Position numbers and translations under genes: made by a program. 64,000 nucleotides of DNA, taken from Pseudomonas sp. LS.1a (GTDB taxonomy: Bacteria > Pseudomonadota > Gammaproteobacteria > Pseudomonadales > Pseudomonadaceae). Where the stretch lies: positions 5,116,001 through 5,180,000 of the forward strand of contig NZ_CP092827.1 of assembly GCF_022533585.1 (NCBI RefSeq), written 5' to 3'. Every line of letters starts with the position of its first letter. The first letter of the stretch is position 1. Under the pieces are notes generated by a model, which saw only the letters and a program-made list of their open reading frames with translations, had not been told where the DNA came from and did not search any database. Positions 35,723-45,818 of the stretch are shown piece after piece.

Positions 35723-36910
35723 TCACTGGGCCAGCGGCAGAACCTGCCAGCGCCCGTCTTGCTGAATCAATTGCCGATCACAATCCGCCTCGAGAGCAGC
35801 ACTCAACGGCTGGCCAGGCAGGGCCTGGACCACACGCTGGCCCTCGCTGCGCAACTGGCAGACTTGCTGCCAGAGGGCCGCGTCGCCACTGTCCGGCATC
35901 CAGATGCCGCCAGTTGGCAATACGACCTCCGCTCGCCCCAGTGTGACCAGGGTCTTCAAATCCGTGGAGAAACCGGTGGCCGGGCGGGCCCGGCCGAAAT
36001 CGGCGCCGATGTCGTCATAGCGCCCGCCCTGGGCGATCGATTGACCCTCGCCCGGCACGAACACGGCGAACACCACGCCCGTGTGGTAGTGGTAACCGCG
36101 CAGCTCGCCGAGGTCGAAGTACAGCGGCAGGTCCGGGAAGCGCGCCGCCAGACGATCGGCGATCGCCAGCAGGTCGTCCAGCGCCGCCAGCACGCTGGCC
36201 GGGGCACGCCCCAGGCGCACGCGGGCTTCGGCCAGCACTTCGCGGCCACCGCACAGTTCGACCAGCGCGCGCAGCATGTTGCCCAGGTCCTTCGGCAGGT
36301 CGGCGGTCAGCACCTGCACTTCATCCACGGCCTTGCGCTGCAGGGCGTCGAATAGCTGCTGCTCGACCGCACCGGACAGGCCGGCAGCACGGGCCAGGCC
36401 GCGGTAGATGCCGACATGGCCGAGGTCCATGTGCACATCCGGCACATCGGTCAGTTGCAGCGTGGCGAGCATCAGGCTGATGACTTCGACATCGCTGGTG
36501 GGGCTGGCGTCGCCGTACAGCTCGGCGCCCAGCTGGATCGGGCTGCGCGAGGTGGACAGGGCTCGCGGCTGGGCGTGCAGCACGCTGCCGGCATAGCACA
36601 GGCGGCTAGGGCCTTCACGGCGCAGGGTGTGGGCGTCGATGCGCGCCACCTGCGGGGTGAAGTCGGCGCGGAAGCCCATCAGGCGGCCGGACTGCGGGTC
36701 CACTACCTTGAAGGTGCGCTGGTCCAGGTCCTGGCCGGCGCCGGTAAGCAGCGACTCCAGGTACTCGATATGCGGGGTGACGACCAGTTCGTAGCCCCAA
36801 CTCTGGAACAGGTCCAACACCTGGCGGCGCGCGATCTCGATGCGCGCAGCCTCAGGTGGCAGTACTTCCTCGATGCCATCTGGCAGCAGCCAGCGGTCTA
36901 CCGTTGCCAT
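35723..36910 (-). CDS. hisZ: ATP phosphoribosyltransferase regulatory subunit HisZ
   Basis: The 395-residue histidyl-tRNA-synthetase-like paralogue forms a hetero-octamer with short-form HisG and makes it catalytic and histidine-sensitive. Class-II-like motifs are recognisable ([41 protein letters not shown]), but the anticodon-binding C-terminal domain of HisRS is absent, as expected for HisZ. The ATG at 36910 follows GAGGGG. hisG is not nearby. The gene starts after the hflC terminator, so it needs its own promoter. Confidence 0.94.
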   Translation of the reverse strand: MATVDRWLLPDGIEEVLPPEAARIEIARRQVLDLFQSWGYELVVTPHIEYLESLLTGAGQDLDQRTFKVVDPQSGRLMGFRADFTPQVARIDAHTLRREGPSRLCYAGSVLHAQPRALSTSRSPIQLGAELYGDASPTSDVEVISLMLATLQLTDVPDVHMDLGHVGIYRGLARAAGLSGAVEQQLFDALQRKAVDEVQVLTADLPKDLGNMLRALVELCGGREVLAEARVRLGRAPASVLAALDDLLAIADRLAARFPDLPLYFDLGELRGYHYHTGVVFAVFVPGEGQSIAQGGRYDDIGADFGRARPATGFSTDLKTLVTLGRAEVVLPTGGIWMPDSGDAALWQQVCQLRSEGQRVVQALPGQPLSAALEADCDRQLIQQDGRWQVLPLAQ

Positions 36911-37212
36911 TACGCCATTTCCCCTCTGGTCCGGGCGGCTTGCCAAGCAGGCGAGCCGTCAGTAAAGCCGGTATCGCGCACAGCAGCGGGCAGCACTGAT
37001 CCCAGCGCAGCCACCGTACCCGACACCCTCGAATTGCCTTGCGACCTGACCAAACCGTCAACTGGCGGTTTGCCAATCAACCTTGCAGACGCAAAAAAGC
37101 CGGGAAATTTCCCGGCTGCCTCATCATACACCCCTTTTCATTCAGGATGCACCCCGCCTGGTGTTTTAGCTGCCAGGCGGGGCGCCGCTGCATGAGAATC
37201 AGGGCCTGAGCA
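36911..37212. other. 302-bp gap between hflC and hisZ
   Basis: It contains the hflC intrinsic terminator (37093-37116), a second 10-bp hairpin CCCCGCCTGG/CCAGGCGGGG (37152-37182), and a weak minus-strand promoter candidate for hisZ (TTGACG at 37056-37061, 17-nt spacer, GGCAAT). No small DUF2065 (YjeT-like) gene, which many relatives carry downstream of hflC, is present. Confidence 0.55.
37093..37116 (-). terminator. Terminator of the hflX-hflK-hflC transcript
   Basis: A minus-strand palindrome GCCGGGAAATTTCCCGGC is followed directly by TTTTTT, about 97 nt after the hflC stop. It ends the long superoperon. Confidence 0.92.
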
Positions 37213-38082
37213 TCACGGCCTGCTCTTGTCCAGGAAGCGGAAGAACTCGTTCTTCGGGTCCAGGACCAGCACGTCGCTCTTGCTCGAGAAGCTCTCGCGG
37301 TACGCCTGCAGGCTACGGTAGAACGCGTAGAAATCAGGGTCCTGAGTGTAGGCCTTGGCGTAGATGGCGGCCGCCTGGGCGTCGCCGTCACCGCGGGTTT
37401 CCTCTGCTTCGCGATAGGCCTCAGCCAGCAATACGCGGCGCTGACGGTCGGCATCGGCACGGATACCTTCAGCCAGCTCGTTACCCTTGGCGCGGTGCTC
37501 GCGGGCTTCACGCTCACGCTCGGTGCTCATGCGGTCGAACACGCTGCGGTTGACTTCCTTCGGCAGGTCGATGGCCTTGACGCGCACATCGACCACCTCG
37601 ATACCCAGCTCCTTGGCAGCCATGCGGTTCAGCGAAGCAGTGATGTCAGCCATCAGCGCGTCACGTTCACCGGAAACCACTTCGTGCAGGGTACGTTTAC
37701 CGAACTGGTCACGCAGGCCGCTTTCCAGACGACGCGACAGACGCTCGTCGGCAATCTGCTTCATGCCGGACGTGGCGGTGTAGAAGCGTTCGGCGTCCTT
37801 GACGCGCCACTTGGCGTAAGCGTCGACCATCACCGCTTTCTTCTCCAGGGTCAGGAACCGCTGGGTCGGGGCGTCGAGGGTCATCAGGCGGGCGTCGAAC
37901 TTGCGCACCTGGTTCACGTACGGAATCTTCACGTGCATGCCCGGCTGTACATCCGCCTGGACTACCTTACCGAAGCGCAGCAATACCGCACGCTCGGTCT
38001 GGGACACGATGTAGAAGCTGTTCCAGGCCACGATGGCCAGGACCACGGCGGCGATCAGGGCGATCAGCGATCTGTTGCTCAT
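37213..38082 (-). CDS. hflC: HflC, FtsH-modulating SPFH/band-7 protein
   Basis: The 289-residue protein has a single N-terminal membrane anchor (residues 5-25) and an SPFH domain (QTERAVLLRFGKVVQADVQPGMHVKIPY). Its periplasmic coiled coil is rich in Arg/Glu (STEREREAREHRAKGNELAE). With HflK it forms the large cage that encloses and tunes the FtsH membrane protease. It overlaps hflK by 1 nt (TGATG). It is the last gene of the superoperon. Confidence 0.96.
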   Translation of the reverse strand: MSNRSLIALIAAVVLAIVAWNSFYIVSQTERAVLLRFGKVVQADVQPGMHVKIPYVNQVRKFDARLMTLDAPTQRFLTLEKKAVMVDAYAKWRVKDAERFYTATSGMKQIADERLSRRLESGLRDQFGKRTLHEVVSGERDALMADITASLNRMAAKELGIEVVDVRVKAIDLPKEVNRSVFDRMSTEREREAREHRAKGNELAEGIRADADRQRRVLLAEAYREAEETRGDGDAQAAAIYAKAYTQDPDFYAFYRSLQAYRESFSSKSDVLVLDPKNEFFRFLDKSRP

Positions 38083-39263
38083 CAGCGGCTCTCCCTAGTG
38101 CGCAGCGGCTGCTGTTGCTGTTGCAGGTCCTGCGCCGCACGGGCGGCCGCATCGTTGACCGATGGCGACACGCCAGTGGTCGGCGCGGACGGGTTGCGGC
38201 TGCCTTCGACCATCTTGTCCAGCGGCAGGTAGAGCAGGTTGTTCTGCCCGTCCTTGGTTGCCACCATGACCTTGCTCGAATTGCTGTAGACCTCTTGCAT
38301 GGTTTCCAGGTACAGGCGCTGACGGGTCACGTCAGGTGCCTTGCGGTACTCGGCGACCAGCTTGGTGAAGCGGTCGGCTTCACCCTTGGCACGGGCGATG
38401 ACTTCGTCGCGGTAACCGTTGGCGTCCTCGATGATGCGCTGGGCCTGACCACGGGCTTCCGGCACCACGCCATTGGCGTAGGACTCGGCCTGGTTGCGGG
38501 CACGCTGCTCATCTTCGCGGGCACGGATCACGTCGTCGAAGGCTTCCTGCACTTCACGCGGGGCTGCCGCGCTCTGGACGTTGACCTGGGTAACAGTGAT
38601 ACCGGTACGGTAGGTGTCGAGGAAGCGCTGCAGGCGTTCGCGGATATCCACGGCCATCTGCTCGCGGCCTTCGGTCAGCACCTGGTCCATCGAGGTGGAA
38701 CCCACCACGTGGCGCAGGGCACTCTCGGTCGCGTGCTGCAGGCTGACCTCAGGCTGGTCGACGTTGAGCACGAAGTCCTGCAGGTTGCTGATCTTGTACT
38801 GGACGGTCAGCGGCACCTCGACGATGTTCTCGTCTTCGGTCAGCATCTGGCCCTGCTTGGTGTAGGCACGCTCGCGCGTGACGTTCTCCATGTACTTGCG
38901 ATCGATCGGCGGGAAGTAGATGTTCAGGCCGGGGCCGACCGTTTCATAGTACTTGCCGAAGCGCAGCACCACGGCCTGCTCCTGCTCGTCGACCACGTAC
39001 ACGGCGCTGTACAGCCAGATCGCAGCCAGTACCGCCAGGCCGATGCCCAGCAGGCCCAGGCCACCGCCCTTGCCGACATTGCGGTCACCGCCGCCACGTT
39101 TCTTGCCACTGCCGAACATGCCGTTCAGGCTGTCCTGCAATTTGCGGAAGGCCTCGTCCAGGTCCGGTGGACCTTTCTTGTCACCACCGCCGCCACCGCC
39201 ATTCCGGCGGCCGCCCCAGGGATCCTGATTGTTCGAGTTGCCACCCGGCTCGTTCCAAGCCAT
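38082..39263 (-). CDS. hflK: HflK, FtsH-modulating SPFH/band-7 protein
   Basis: The 393-residue partner of HflC has a Gly/Asn-rich cytoplasmic N-terminus (about residues 1-75), an anchor near 76-98, and an SPFH domain starting YVVDEQEQAVVLRFGKYYETVGPGL. A coiled coil and a Gln-rich tail (LQQQQQPLRTRESR) complete it. I start at the ATG at 39263 (MAWNEPGGNSNNQDPWGG), the family start; the frame extends 12 codons upstream. hflX lies 96 nt upstream. Confidence 0.96.
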   Translation of the reverse strand: MAWNEPGGNSNNQDPWGGRRNGGGGGGDKKGPPDLDEAFRKLQDSLNGMFGSGKKRGGGDRNVGKGGGLGLLGIGLAVLAAIWLYSAVYVVDEQEQAVVLRFGKYYETVGPGLNIYFPPIDRKYMENVTRERAYTKQGQMLTEDENIVEVPLTVQYKISNLQDFVLNVDQPEVSLQHATESALRHVVGSTSMDQVLTEGREQMAVDIRERLQRFLDTYRTGITVTQVNVQSAAAPREVQEAFDDVIRAREDEQRARNQAESYANGVVPEARGQAQRIIEDANGYRDEVIARAKGEADRFTKLVAEYRKAPDVTRQRLYLETMQEVYSNSSKVMVATKDGQNNLLYLPLDKMVEGSRNPSAPTTGVSPSVNDAAARAAQDLQQQQQPLRTRESR

Positions 39264-39359
39264 AGCGCTCTCCATCTGATAAAGCAAAGACGCGCCCACG
39301 GCGCGCCGTCCAATGCTACAGAATGCCTGTCATTGCTGCCCGGCGACCTCGACGAGCAT

Positions 39360-40661
39360 TTATTGCAAAGTGTGTTGCTCGACAAACACTTGCGGCTCCA
39401 TGCCTTCGCGGCTGACCAAGCGATTCAGTTCGACCATGGGCAGTCGCACGCTCAGCAGGCTGCGCCCTTCTTCATCATGCTCTTCACTCTGCACGGCACC
39501 CAGGGCAAAGAATTGCGCGCGCAAGCGGGCAAAACGCTGCTCCAGACACAAGGTACCGACAAACAGATCATCCCCCAGCAACTCGGCAATCGCCTGGCCG
39601 ACCAGCTCCAGGCCACGCCCATCGCGTGCCGATACCCAGACCCGTTCCGGTTTGCCATCGGCATTGCGCTGGATCTGCGGCTCGACATCTTCGAGCAGGT
39701 CGAGTTTGTTATACACCTCGAGGATCGGCAACCCTTCGGCACCAATCTCGCCCAACACCGCCAGCACCTGCTCGATCTGCTCCATGCGCTCCGGCTCATG
39801 GGCGTCGATCACATGCAGCAGCAAGTCGGAGTTGCTCGACTCTTCGAGCGTAGCCCGAAATGCCTCGACCAGCTTGTGCGGCAGGTGGCGAATGAAGCCC
39901 ACGGTGTCGGCCAGCACGATCGGCCCCAGGTCGTTCAGCTCGAGCCGGCGCAGGGTCGGGTCGAGGGTGGCGAACAGCTGGTCCGCGGCATACACCTCGG
40001 ATTCGGTCAGGGCGTTGAACAGCGTGGACTTGCCGGCGTTGGTATAACCCACCAGCGACACCGACGGGATATCCGCGCGCTTGCGCCCGCGGCGCGCCTG
40101 CTCGCGCTGGCTGCGCACCTTCTCCAGGCGTGACTTGATCTGGCGAATGCGCACCCGCAACAGGCGGCGGTCGGTTTCCAGCTGGGTTTCACCCGGGCCG
40201 CGCAGGCCGATACCACCCTTCTGACGCTCAAGGTGGGTCCAGCCGCGCACCAGCCGCGTGCTCATGTGCTCGAGCTGGGCCAGTTCGACCTGCAGCTTGC
40301 CTTCATGGGTACGCGCCCTTTGGGCGAAGATATCGAGGATCAGCCCGGTACGGTCGAGCACACGACACTCGAACACACGTTCAAGGTTGCGCTCCTGACT
40401 GGGCGTGAGGGTGTGATTGAAAATCACCAGGTCTACCTGTTCGGCATGGACCAGGTCGTGCAACTCTTCGACCTTGCCACTGCCAATCAGGTATTTGGCG
40501 GAAGGCTGATGCCTTGCCACCGTGACCAGCGAGACGATGTCGGCACCGGCCGACAATGCAAGCTCCTGGAACTCCTGCGGGTCTTCGCGCGCCTCAGGGT
40601 TCTGACCTTCCAAGTGAACGAGCAACGCCCGCTCACCACCACCGTGGCGCTCAAAGAACAA
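39360..40661 (-). CDS. hflX: GTPase HflX
   Basis: The 433-residue ribosome-associated GTPase has an N-terminal HflX domain with the glycine-rich KGGIGLRGPGETQLETDRR segment. The G domain contains GYTNAGKST (P-loop), DTVGFI and NKLD. HflX binds stalled or heat-damaged 70S ribosomes and splits them (family knowledge). Translation starts at a TTG (40659-40661, TTG TTC TTT GAG) preceded by AGGAG with 6-nt spacing; no ATG fits better. The stop of hfq lies 12 nt upstream. Confidence 0.95.
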   Translation of the reverse strand: MFFERHGGGERALLVHLEGQNPEAREDPQEFQELALSAGADIVSLVTVARHQPSAKYLIGSGKVEELHDLVHAEQVDLVIFNHTLTPSQERNLERVFECRVLDRTGLILDIFAQRARTHEGKLQVELAQLEHMSTRLVRGWTHLERQKGGIGLRGPGETQLETDRRLLRVRIRQIKSRLEKVRSQREQARRGRKRADIPSVSLVGYTNAGKSTLFNALTESEVYAADQLFATLDPTLRRLELNDLGPIVLADTVGFIRHLPHKLVEAFRATLEESSNSDLLLHVIDAHEPERMEQIEQVLAVLGEIGAEGLPILEVYNKLDLLEDVEPQIQRNADGKPERVWVSARDGRGLELVGQAIAELLGDDLFVGTLCLEQRFARLRAQFFALGAVQSEEHDEEGRSLLSVRLPMVELNRLVSREGMEPQVFVEQHTLQ

Positions 40662-40673
40662 TGCAGGCTCCTA

Positions 40674-40934
40674 TCAGGCGTTGCCTGGCTCGCTGTCGCC
40701 GTGTTCGGAATCGGACGGGCTTGGCAGACGAACCGGACGGGCAGGAACCACAGTCGAGATGGCGTGCTTGTAGACCATCTGGCTGACGGTGTTCTTCAGC
40801 AGTACCACGAACTGGTCGAAGGACTCGATCGAACCCTGCAGTTTGATGCCGTTGACCAGGTAGATGGATACCGGGACCTTTTCTTTTCTCAAGGTGTTCA
40901 AGTAAGGGTCTTGTAGCGAATGCCCTTTTGACAT
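40674..40934 (-). CDS. hfq: RNA chaperone Hfq
   Basis: The 86-residue Sm-like protein assembles as a hexamer and helps small RNAs act on mRNAs; in Pseudomonas it also works with Crc in carbon catabolite control. The Sm1 motif region ([17 protein letters not shown]) and Sm2 motif YKHAIS are intact, and Gln8 and Lys56-His57 of the RNA-binding faces are present. The C-terminal tail is short and acidic ([13 protein letters not shown]). ATG 40934 follows CAGGAG; the AT-rich 94-bp gap from miaA may hold an internal promoter. Confidence 0.97.
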   Translation of the reverse strand: MSKGHSLQDPYLNTLRKEKVPVSIYLVNGIKLQGSIESFDQFVVLLKNTVSQMVYKHAISTVVPARPVRLPSPSDSEHGDSEPGNA

Positions 40935-41028
40935 ATGCCGCACTCCTGTAAGGATAAATAATAGAAAATCAAGAAAATCGATAAATTAGGCCGCCCCTTC
41001 GCAAGAATAGACGGCAATCAGCAGGGAC

Positions 41029-42000
41029 TCAGCCCAATATGGAGATGGCCCCAAGGTATTTCAAGGTGCGGGACAGATTGTCGCAGGCCAGGCTGTCAAG
41101 CCAGTGTACTTCAGGCCAGCCACGCAACCATGTGAACTGCCGCTTGGCCAACTGCCTGGTAGCAATGATACCGCGCTCACGCATCTCATTCTCGGTCAGC
41201 TTGCCGTCGAGGTAGTCCCAGACCTGCCGATACCCCACTGCCCGTATAGACGGCAGCCCGGCGTGCAAGTCACTTCTGGCTCGCAGCGATCGGACCTCGT
41301 CGACGAAGCCCTGTTCCAGCATCTGTGAAAATCGTAACGCAATTCGATGATGCAAAATGTGACGATCTGTAGGAGCAATCGCCAAACTCGCGACAGTATA
41401 GGGCAAATGCCCGCCTGCGCCTGCGTCTGCGCCGCGACTTTCCGCGAATTGACGTTGGCGATGTGCTGTCATGCTCTCGCCACTCACCCGGTACACCTCC
41501 AGAGCCCGGATCAACCGCTGCGGGTCGTTGGGGTGGATACGCGCCGCCGACTCGGGGTCGACCTCGGCCAACTGGCGGTGCAACTCGGCCAGGCCCAGGG
41601 CTTCGGCCTGTGCCTCCAGCTCGGCACGCACCGCGGCATCGGCCGCCGGCATGTCGGCAAGGCCATCGATCAACGCCTTGTAATAGAGCATGGTGCCGCC
41701 CACCAGCAGCGGGATCTTGCCGCGCGCGGTGATTTCGGCCATGGCCTCCAGGGCATCGGTACGGAACTGCGCAGCCGAATAGCTTTCGGCGGGGTCGCGA
41801 ATATCGATCAACCGGTGCGGGTGAGCGGCGAGGATTTCTTTCGACGGCTTGGCCGAGCCGATATCCATGCCGCGGTAAACCAGCGCCGAATCGACGCTGA
41901 TCAGCTCGCACGGCAGTACTTTGGTCAGCTCGATGGCCAGGTCGGTCTTGCCGGCCGCTGTCGGGCCCATCAGGAATATTGCAGGGGGCTTGCCACTCAT
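41029..42000 (-). CDS. miaA: tRNA dimethylallyltransferase MiaA
   Basis: The 323-residue enzyme adds the dimethylallyl group to N6 of A37 in tRNAs reading UNN codons. It has P-loop [11 protein letters not shown], the conserved Asp in [34 protein letters not shown] and [18 protein letters not shown] 42000 is 1 nt after the mutL stop. The upstream 40 codons of the frame lie inside mutL and are not used. Confidence 0.96.
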   Translation of the reverse strand: MSGKPPAIFLMGPTAAGKTDLAIELTKVLPCELISVDSALVYRGMDIGSAKPSKEILAAHPHRLIDIRDPAESYSAAQFRTDALEAMAEITARGKIPLLVGGTMLYYKALIDGLADMPAADAAVRAELEAQAEALGLAELHRQLAEVDPESAARIHPNDPQRLIRALEVYRVSGESMTAHRQRQFAESRGADAGAGGHLPYTVASLAIAPTDRHILHHRIALRFSQMLEQGFVDEVRSLRARSDLHAGLPSIRAVGYRQVWDYLDGKLTENEMRERGIIATRQLAKRQFTWLRGWPEVHWLDSLACDNLSRTLKYLGAISILG

Positions 42001-42001
42001 T

Positions 42002-43900
42002 TCATCGACCGCGCAGGAAGAGTTTGTCCAGGTCGTCCAGGCCCATCTGGGTCCAGGTGGGGCGACCATGGTTGCACTGGCCGCTGCGCTCGGTGTTTTC
42101 CATGTCACGCAGCAGGGCATTCATCTCGGGGATCGCCAGGCGCCGGTTGGCGCGCACGGCACCGTGACAGGCCATGGTACCGAGCAGCTCGTTGAGGTGC
42201 GCCTGGATACGGTCGCTGGTGCCGTATTCCATCAGGTCTGCGAGTACATCCTGCACCAGCCGGTTGGCCTCGGCCTGCTTGAGCAAAGCCGGGATCTGGC
42301 GGATGGCCAGGGTCTCGGGGCCCAGGCGCTGCAGTTCGAAGCCCAGCCGCTGGAACCACTGCGCGTGCTCTTCGGCGCAGTCTGCTTCACGCTGGCTCAA
42401 GGCCAGGGTCTCCGGCACCAGCAGCGGCTGCCCGCTCAGGCCTTCGCTGGCCATGGCCACCTTCAGGCGCTCGTACATGATGCGCTCGTGAGCGGCGTGC
42501 ATATCTACCAGCACCAGGCCGATGGCGTTCTCGGCCAGGATGTAGATGCCCTTGAGCTGCGCCAGCGCGTAGCCCAGCGGGGGAATGTCACCCTGGCTTT
42601 CGGGCAACGCCGTCGTCGGCGCCGCGCCTTCATCCAGCGGCTTGTAAAACTCGCGATACACCGCCTGTGCCTCGGCGGCCGGCAGCGGCTGCGAGGGGCG
42701 TGGGGTGTACTGGTATTGGTAACCCGCGCCACTGCCGCCATTGGAAAACGACTGCTGCGGGGCACGCGGCTGTTCAAGCACCGGCGAGGCCAGGCGCATT
42801 TCGCCCTGGGGGCCGAACTCGCCGGCCTGCTGGCCCGTGGGGCGGACCATCTCGGGCACGGCGACAGGCGCAGCCAACTGGTCTTCCGGGCGCACATCGG
42901 CCAAGGCGCGATGCAGGGTGCCATACAGGAAGTCGTGCACCGAGCGCCCCTCGCGGAAACGCACTTCGTGCTTGGTCGGGTGCACGTTGACGTCGACGCC
43001 GTTGGGCTCCAGCTCCAGGAACAGCACGAAGGTCGGGTGGCGGCCATTGAACAGCACATCGCGGTAGGCCTGGCGCACGGCATGGGCGACCAGCTTGTCG
43101 CGCACCGCACGGCCGTTGACGAAGAAGTACTGCAGGTCTGCCTGGCTGCGCGAGAAGGTTGGCAGGCCGACCCAGCCCCACAGGCGCAGACCGTTGCGTT
43201 CCACGTCGATCGGCAGCGCCTGCTCCATGAAGCCCGGGCCACAGATGGCGCCCACTCGCCGCGCACGGGCAGTTTCATCGTGGGCCTCGTGCAGGCTGAG
43301 GATGCTCTTGCCGTTGTGACGCAGGTGGAAGCCGACATCGAAGCGCGCCAGCGCCAGGCGCCGGATAACTTCCTGCAGGTGATCGAATTCGGTCTTCTCG
43401 GCCTTGAGGAACTTGCGCCGGGCCGGGGTGTTGAAGAACAGGTCGCGCACTTCCACCGAAGTCCCCACCGGGTGTGCCGCCGGCTGCACCCGCGGGGTCA
43501 TGTCGCGGCCTTCGGTTTCCACCTGCCAGGCCTCGGTAGCGCTGGCGGTACGCGAAGTCAGGGTCAGGCGCGCCACCGAGCTGATCGAGGCCAGGGCCTC
43601 ACCCCGGAAGCCCAGGCTCAATACCCCTTCGAGGTCTTCCAGCTCGCGGATCTTGCTGGTGGCGTGACGGGCCAGGGCCAGCGGCAGGTCGTCGGCGGAA
43701 ATGCCGCTGCCATCGTCCCGCACCCGCAACAGCTTGACGCCGCCCTGCTCCACCTCCACGTCGATACGCCGGGCGCCGGAGTCCAGGCTGTTCTCCAGCA
43801 ACTCCTTGGCGACAGAGGCCGGCCGCTCGACAACCTCGCCGGCGGCAATCTGGTTGGCCAGCCGCGGGCTGAGCAGCTGGATGCGCGAACCACCACTCAT
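42002..43900 (-). CDS. mutL: DNA mismatch repair protein MutL
   Basis: The 632-residue GHKL ATPase couples MutS mismatch recognition to strand removal. N-terminal motifs are intact ([40 protein letters not shown]). The C-terminal domain has the endonuclease-type motif as [12 protein letters not shown]; the canonical form is DQHA, so Gln is Met here. Partner motifs [11 protein letters not shown] and CNHGRPTW are also present. Endonuclease activity is therefore expected, fitting a MutH-less Pseudomonas. It overlaps amiB by 4 nt. Confidence 0.96.
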   Translation of the reverse strand: MSGGSRIQLLSPRLANQIAAGEVVERPASVAKELLENSLDSGARRIDVEVEQGGVKLLRVRDDGSGISADDLPLALARHATSKIRELEDLEGVLSLGFRGEALASISSVARLTLTSRTASATEAWQVETEGRDMTPRVQPAAHPVGTSVEVRDLFFNTPARRKFLKAEKTEFDHLQEVIRRLALARFDVGFHLRHNGKSILSLHEAHDETARARRVGAICGPGFMEQALPIDVERNGLRLWGWVGLPTFSRSQADLQYFFVNGRAVRDKLVAHAVRQAYRDVLFNGRHPTFVLFLELEPNGVDVNVHPTKHEVRFREGRSVHDFLYGTLHRALADVRPEDQLAAPVAVPEMVRPTGQQAGEFGPQGEMRLASPVLEQPRAPQQSFSNGGSGAGYQYQYTPRPSQPLPAAEAQAVYREFYKPLDEGAAPTTALPESQGDIPPLGYALAQLKGIYILAENAIGLVLVDMHAAHERIMYERLKVAMASEGLSGQPLLVPETLALSQREADCAEEHAQWFQRLGFELQRLGPETLAIRQIPALLKQAEANRLVQDVLADLMEYGTSDRIQAHLNELLGTMACHGAVRANRRLAIPEMNALLRDMENTERSGQCNHGRPTWTQMGLDDLDKLFLRGR

Positions 43901-45333
43901 TGCGAGGCCAATGTGGTGGCAGGGATATCGAGGCGCTGGCCAACCTTGAGCTCATCGGTCTTGAGGCCGTTGGTGCTACGCAGGCTGGCCGCGCTGACCT
44001 GATAGCGCACGGCGAGCATCGCCAGGGTTTCGCCAGGGCGCACCGTGTGCTCACGCGGCCCGGCGGCGATCTTGCCGGTGTCGCGCAACCAGGCGATATA
44101 GGTGCCAGGCGGCGGGTTCTGCTGGAAGTACTGGCGCACACCGGTGTGGATCGAGCGAGCCAGGGCCTGCTGATGGCTGGCGGTGGCCAGCTTGGCGGCT
44201 TCGTTGTTGTTCGAGATGAACCCTGTTTCAACGAGGATCGACGGGATATCCGGCGACTTCAGCACCATGAAGCCGGCCTGTTCCACCCGCTGCTTGTGCA
44301 GCGAGGTAATGCGGCCCATGTTGCCCAGCACCTTCTGCCCGACATTGAGGCTGGAGCTGAGCGTGGCGGTCATCGACAGGTCGAGCAGCACGCCGGCCAG
44401 CATGCGGTCCTTGTCGTCGAGGCTGACGTTACCGGCACCACCGATCAGGTCGGAACGGTTTTCCGTGTCGGCCAGCCAGCGCGCGGTCTCGGAGGTGGCG
44501 CCGCGGTCGGACAGGGCGAACACCGAGGCACCAAAGGCAGCGCGGGATGGCGCGGCGTCGGCATGGATCGAGATGAACAGGTCGGCCCCCTTCTTGCGGG
44601 CGATTTCCGTGCGCTTGCGCAGCGGGATGAAGTAGTCGCCGGTACGGGTCAGCTCGGCCCGGAAGCCTTTTTCGCTGTTGATCTGGCGCTGCAGTTCCTT
44701 GGCGATCTGCAGCACGATGTCTTTTTCATGCTGGCCACGCGAGCCGGACGCACCCGGGTCTTCGCCGCCGTGGCCGGCGTCGATGGCAACCACGATGTCA
44801 CGCTTGCCGCTGGGTACCGGCGGCAGCTTGATGGCGGGCTGGGCCGGGGTCACCGGCACTGCCGGGGTGGTAGCAGGCGTGGTTGCAGGCGTTGGTACCG
44901 GTGCCGGAGGCGGCGCGCTGGCCGCGACGGCGTCGGCTTCCTGGTCGTACAGGTCGACCACCAGGCGGTTGCCGTACTGGGCATTGGGCGCCAGGGTGAA
45001 GCTTTTGGGGGTGACCGACTTTTTCAGGTCGACCACCACGCGCAGGTCGGTCGGGGTGCGCTGGGCCGAACGCACGCTGCTGATCGGCGTATTGGAGGTA
45101 GCCACGTTCAGCGGCGCGGCCAAGGTCGCGCCATTGATGTCGATAACCAGGCGATCAGGTGCGCTCAGAGTGAAGACGCTGTGCTGCACAGGGCCAGACA
45201 GGTCGAAGACCAGCCGCGTGTTGTCGGGCGCGCGCCACAGGCGCATGCTCTTGACTTGAGTGACGGCCAGAGCGTCAACGGTCACCGTTGTCAGCAGCAG
45301 CCCAACGATGGCGACCAGTGCGCGTATGCGCAT
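43897..45333 (-). CDS. amiB: N-acetylmuramoyl-L-alanine amidase AmiB
   Basis: The 478-residue secreted cell-wall amidase has a signal peptide (residues 1-23) and an AMIN targeting domain ([21 protein letters not shown]). A Pro/Thr-rich linker of about 40 residues follows. The Amidase_3 zinc domain has [13 protein letters not shown], the catalytic Glu in LVETGFISN and ISIHADA. A C-terminal LysM domain ([20 protein letters not shown]) completes it. It cleaves septal peptidoglycan under EnvC-type activators. Its stop overlaps the mutL start; tsaE lies 11 nt upstream. Confidence 0.95.
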   Translation of the reverse strand: MRIRALVAIVGLLLTTVTVDALAVTQVKSMRLWRAPDNTRLVFDLSGPVQHSVFTLSAPDRLVIDINGATLAAPLNVATSNTPISSVRSAQRTPTDLRVVVDLKKSVTPKSFTLAPNAQYGNRLVVDLYDQEADAVAASAPPPAPVPTPATTPATTPAVPVTPAQPAIKLPPVPSGKRDIVVAIDAGHGGEDPGASGSRGQHEKDIVLQIAKELQRQINSEKGFRAELTRTGDYFIPLRKRTEIARKKGADLFISIHADAAPSRAAFGASVFALSDRGATSETARWLADTENRSDLIGGAGNVSLDDKDRMLAGVLLDLSMTATLSSSLNVGQKVLGNMGRITSLHKQRVEQAGFMVLKSPDIPSILVETGFISNNNEAAKLATASHQQALARSIHTGVRQYFQQNPPPGTYIAWLRDTGKIAAGPREHTVRPGETLAMLAVRYQVSAASLRSTNGLKTDELKVGQRLDIPATTLASQ

Positions 45334-45344
45334 ACCTACCCCAC

Positions 45345-45818
45345 TTACTGTTTATAGTGTTCGGCCAGTGCAACGCACCAGGCCTCGCCGCGAGCCCCCT
45401 GCGGCGAAAGGATCAGCGAGCGTCCGCCCGCTTGGGGGCTTATGGTAATGGTCAGGTCGGGCTTTGGCAAAACGCCCGCACCCTTTTGTGGCCACTCGAA
45501 CAGGCACAGCGGGTCGCCCTCGAAATAGTCACGAATGCCCATGAACTCCAGCTCTTCCGGATCGACCAGGCGATACAGGTCGAAATGGAACGCCCGCACC
45601 TCACCGATTTCGTAAGGCTCGACCACCGTGAAGGTCGGGCTTTTCACTGCACCAGTATGGCCCAGGCCACGAATCAGGCCACGCGACAGCGTGGTTTTGC
45701 CCGCACCCAGGTCACCCTCCAGAAAAATCACGCCGTGACCGCCGGTCACCTCGGCCAGGTGTGCGCCGAATTTGACCGTGGCCGCTTCATCGGCCAGAAA
45801 CAGGTTTAAGCCAGACAC
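45345..45818 (-). CDS. tsaE: tRNA threonylcarbamoyladenosine biosynthesis ATPase TsaE
   Basis: The 157-residue P-loop protein (GDLGAGKTTLSRGLIRGLG, with the family HFDLYRL segment) works with TsaB-TsaD to make t6A at tRNA position 37. Its size and motifs are standard. Its first codons overlap the end of nnrD by 13 nt, tight coupling typical of this superoperon. Confidence 0.95.
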   Translation of the reverse strand: MSGLNLFLADEAATVKFGAHLAEVTGGHGVIFLEGDLGAGKTTLSRGLIRGLGHTGAVKSPTFTVVEPYEIGEVRAFHFDLYRLVDPEELEFMGIRDYFEGDPLCLFEWPQKGAGVLPKPDLTITISPQAGGRSLILSPQGARGEAWCVALAEHYKQ

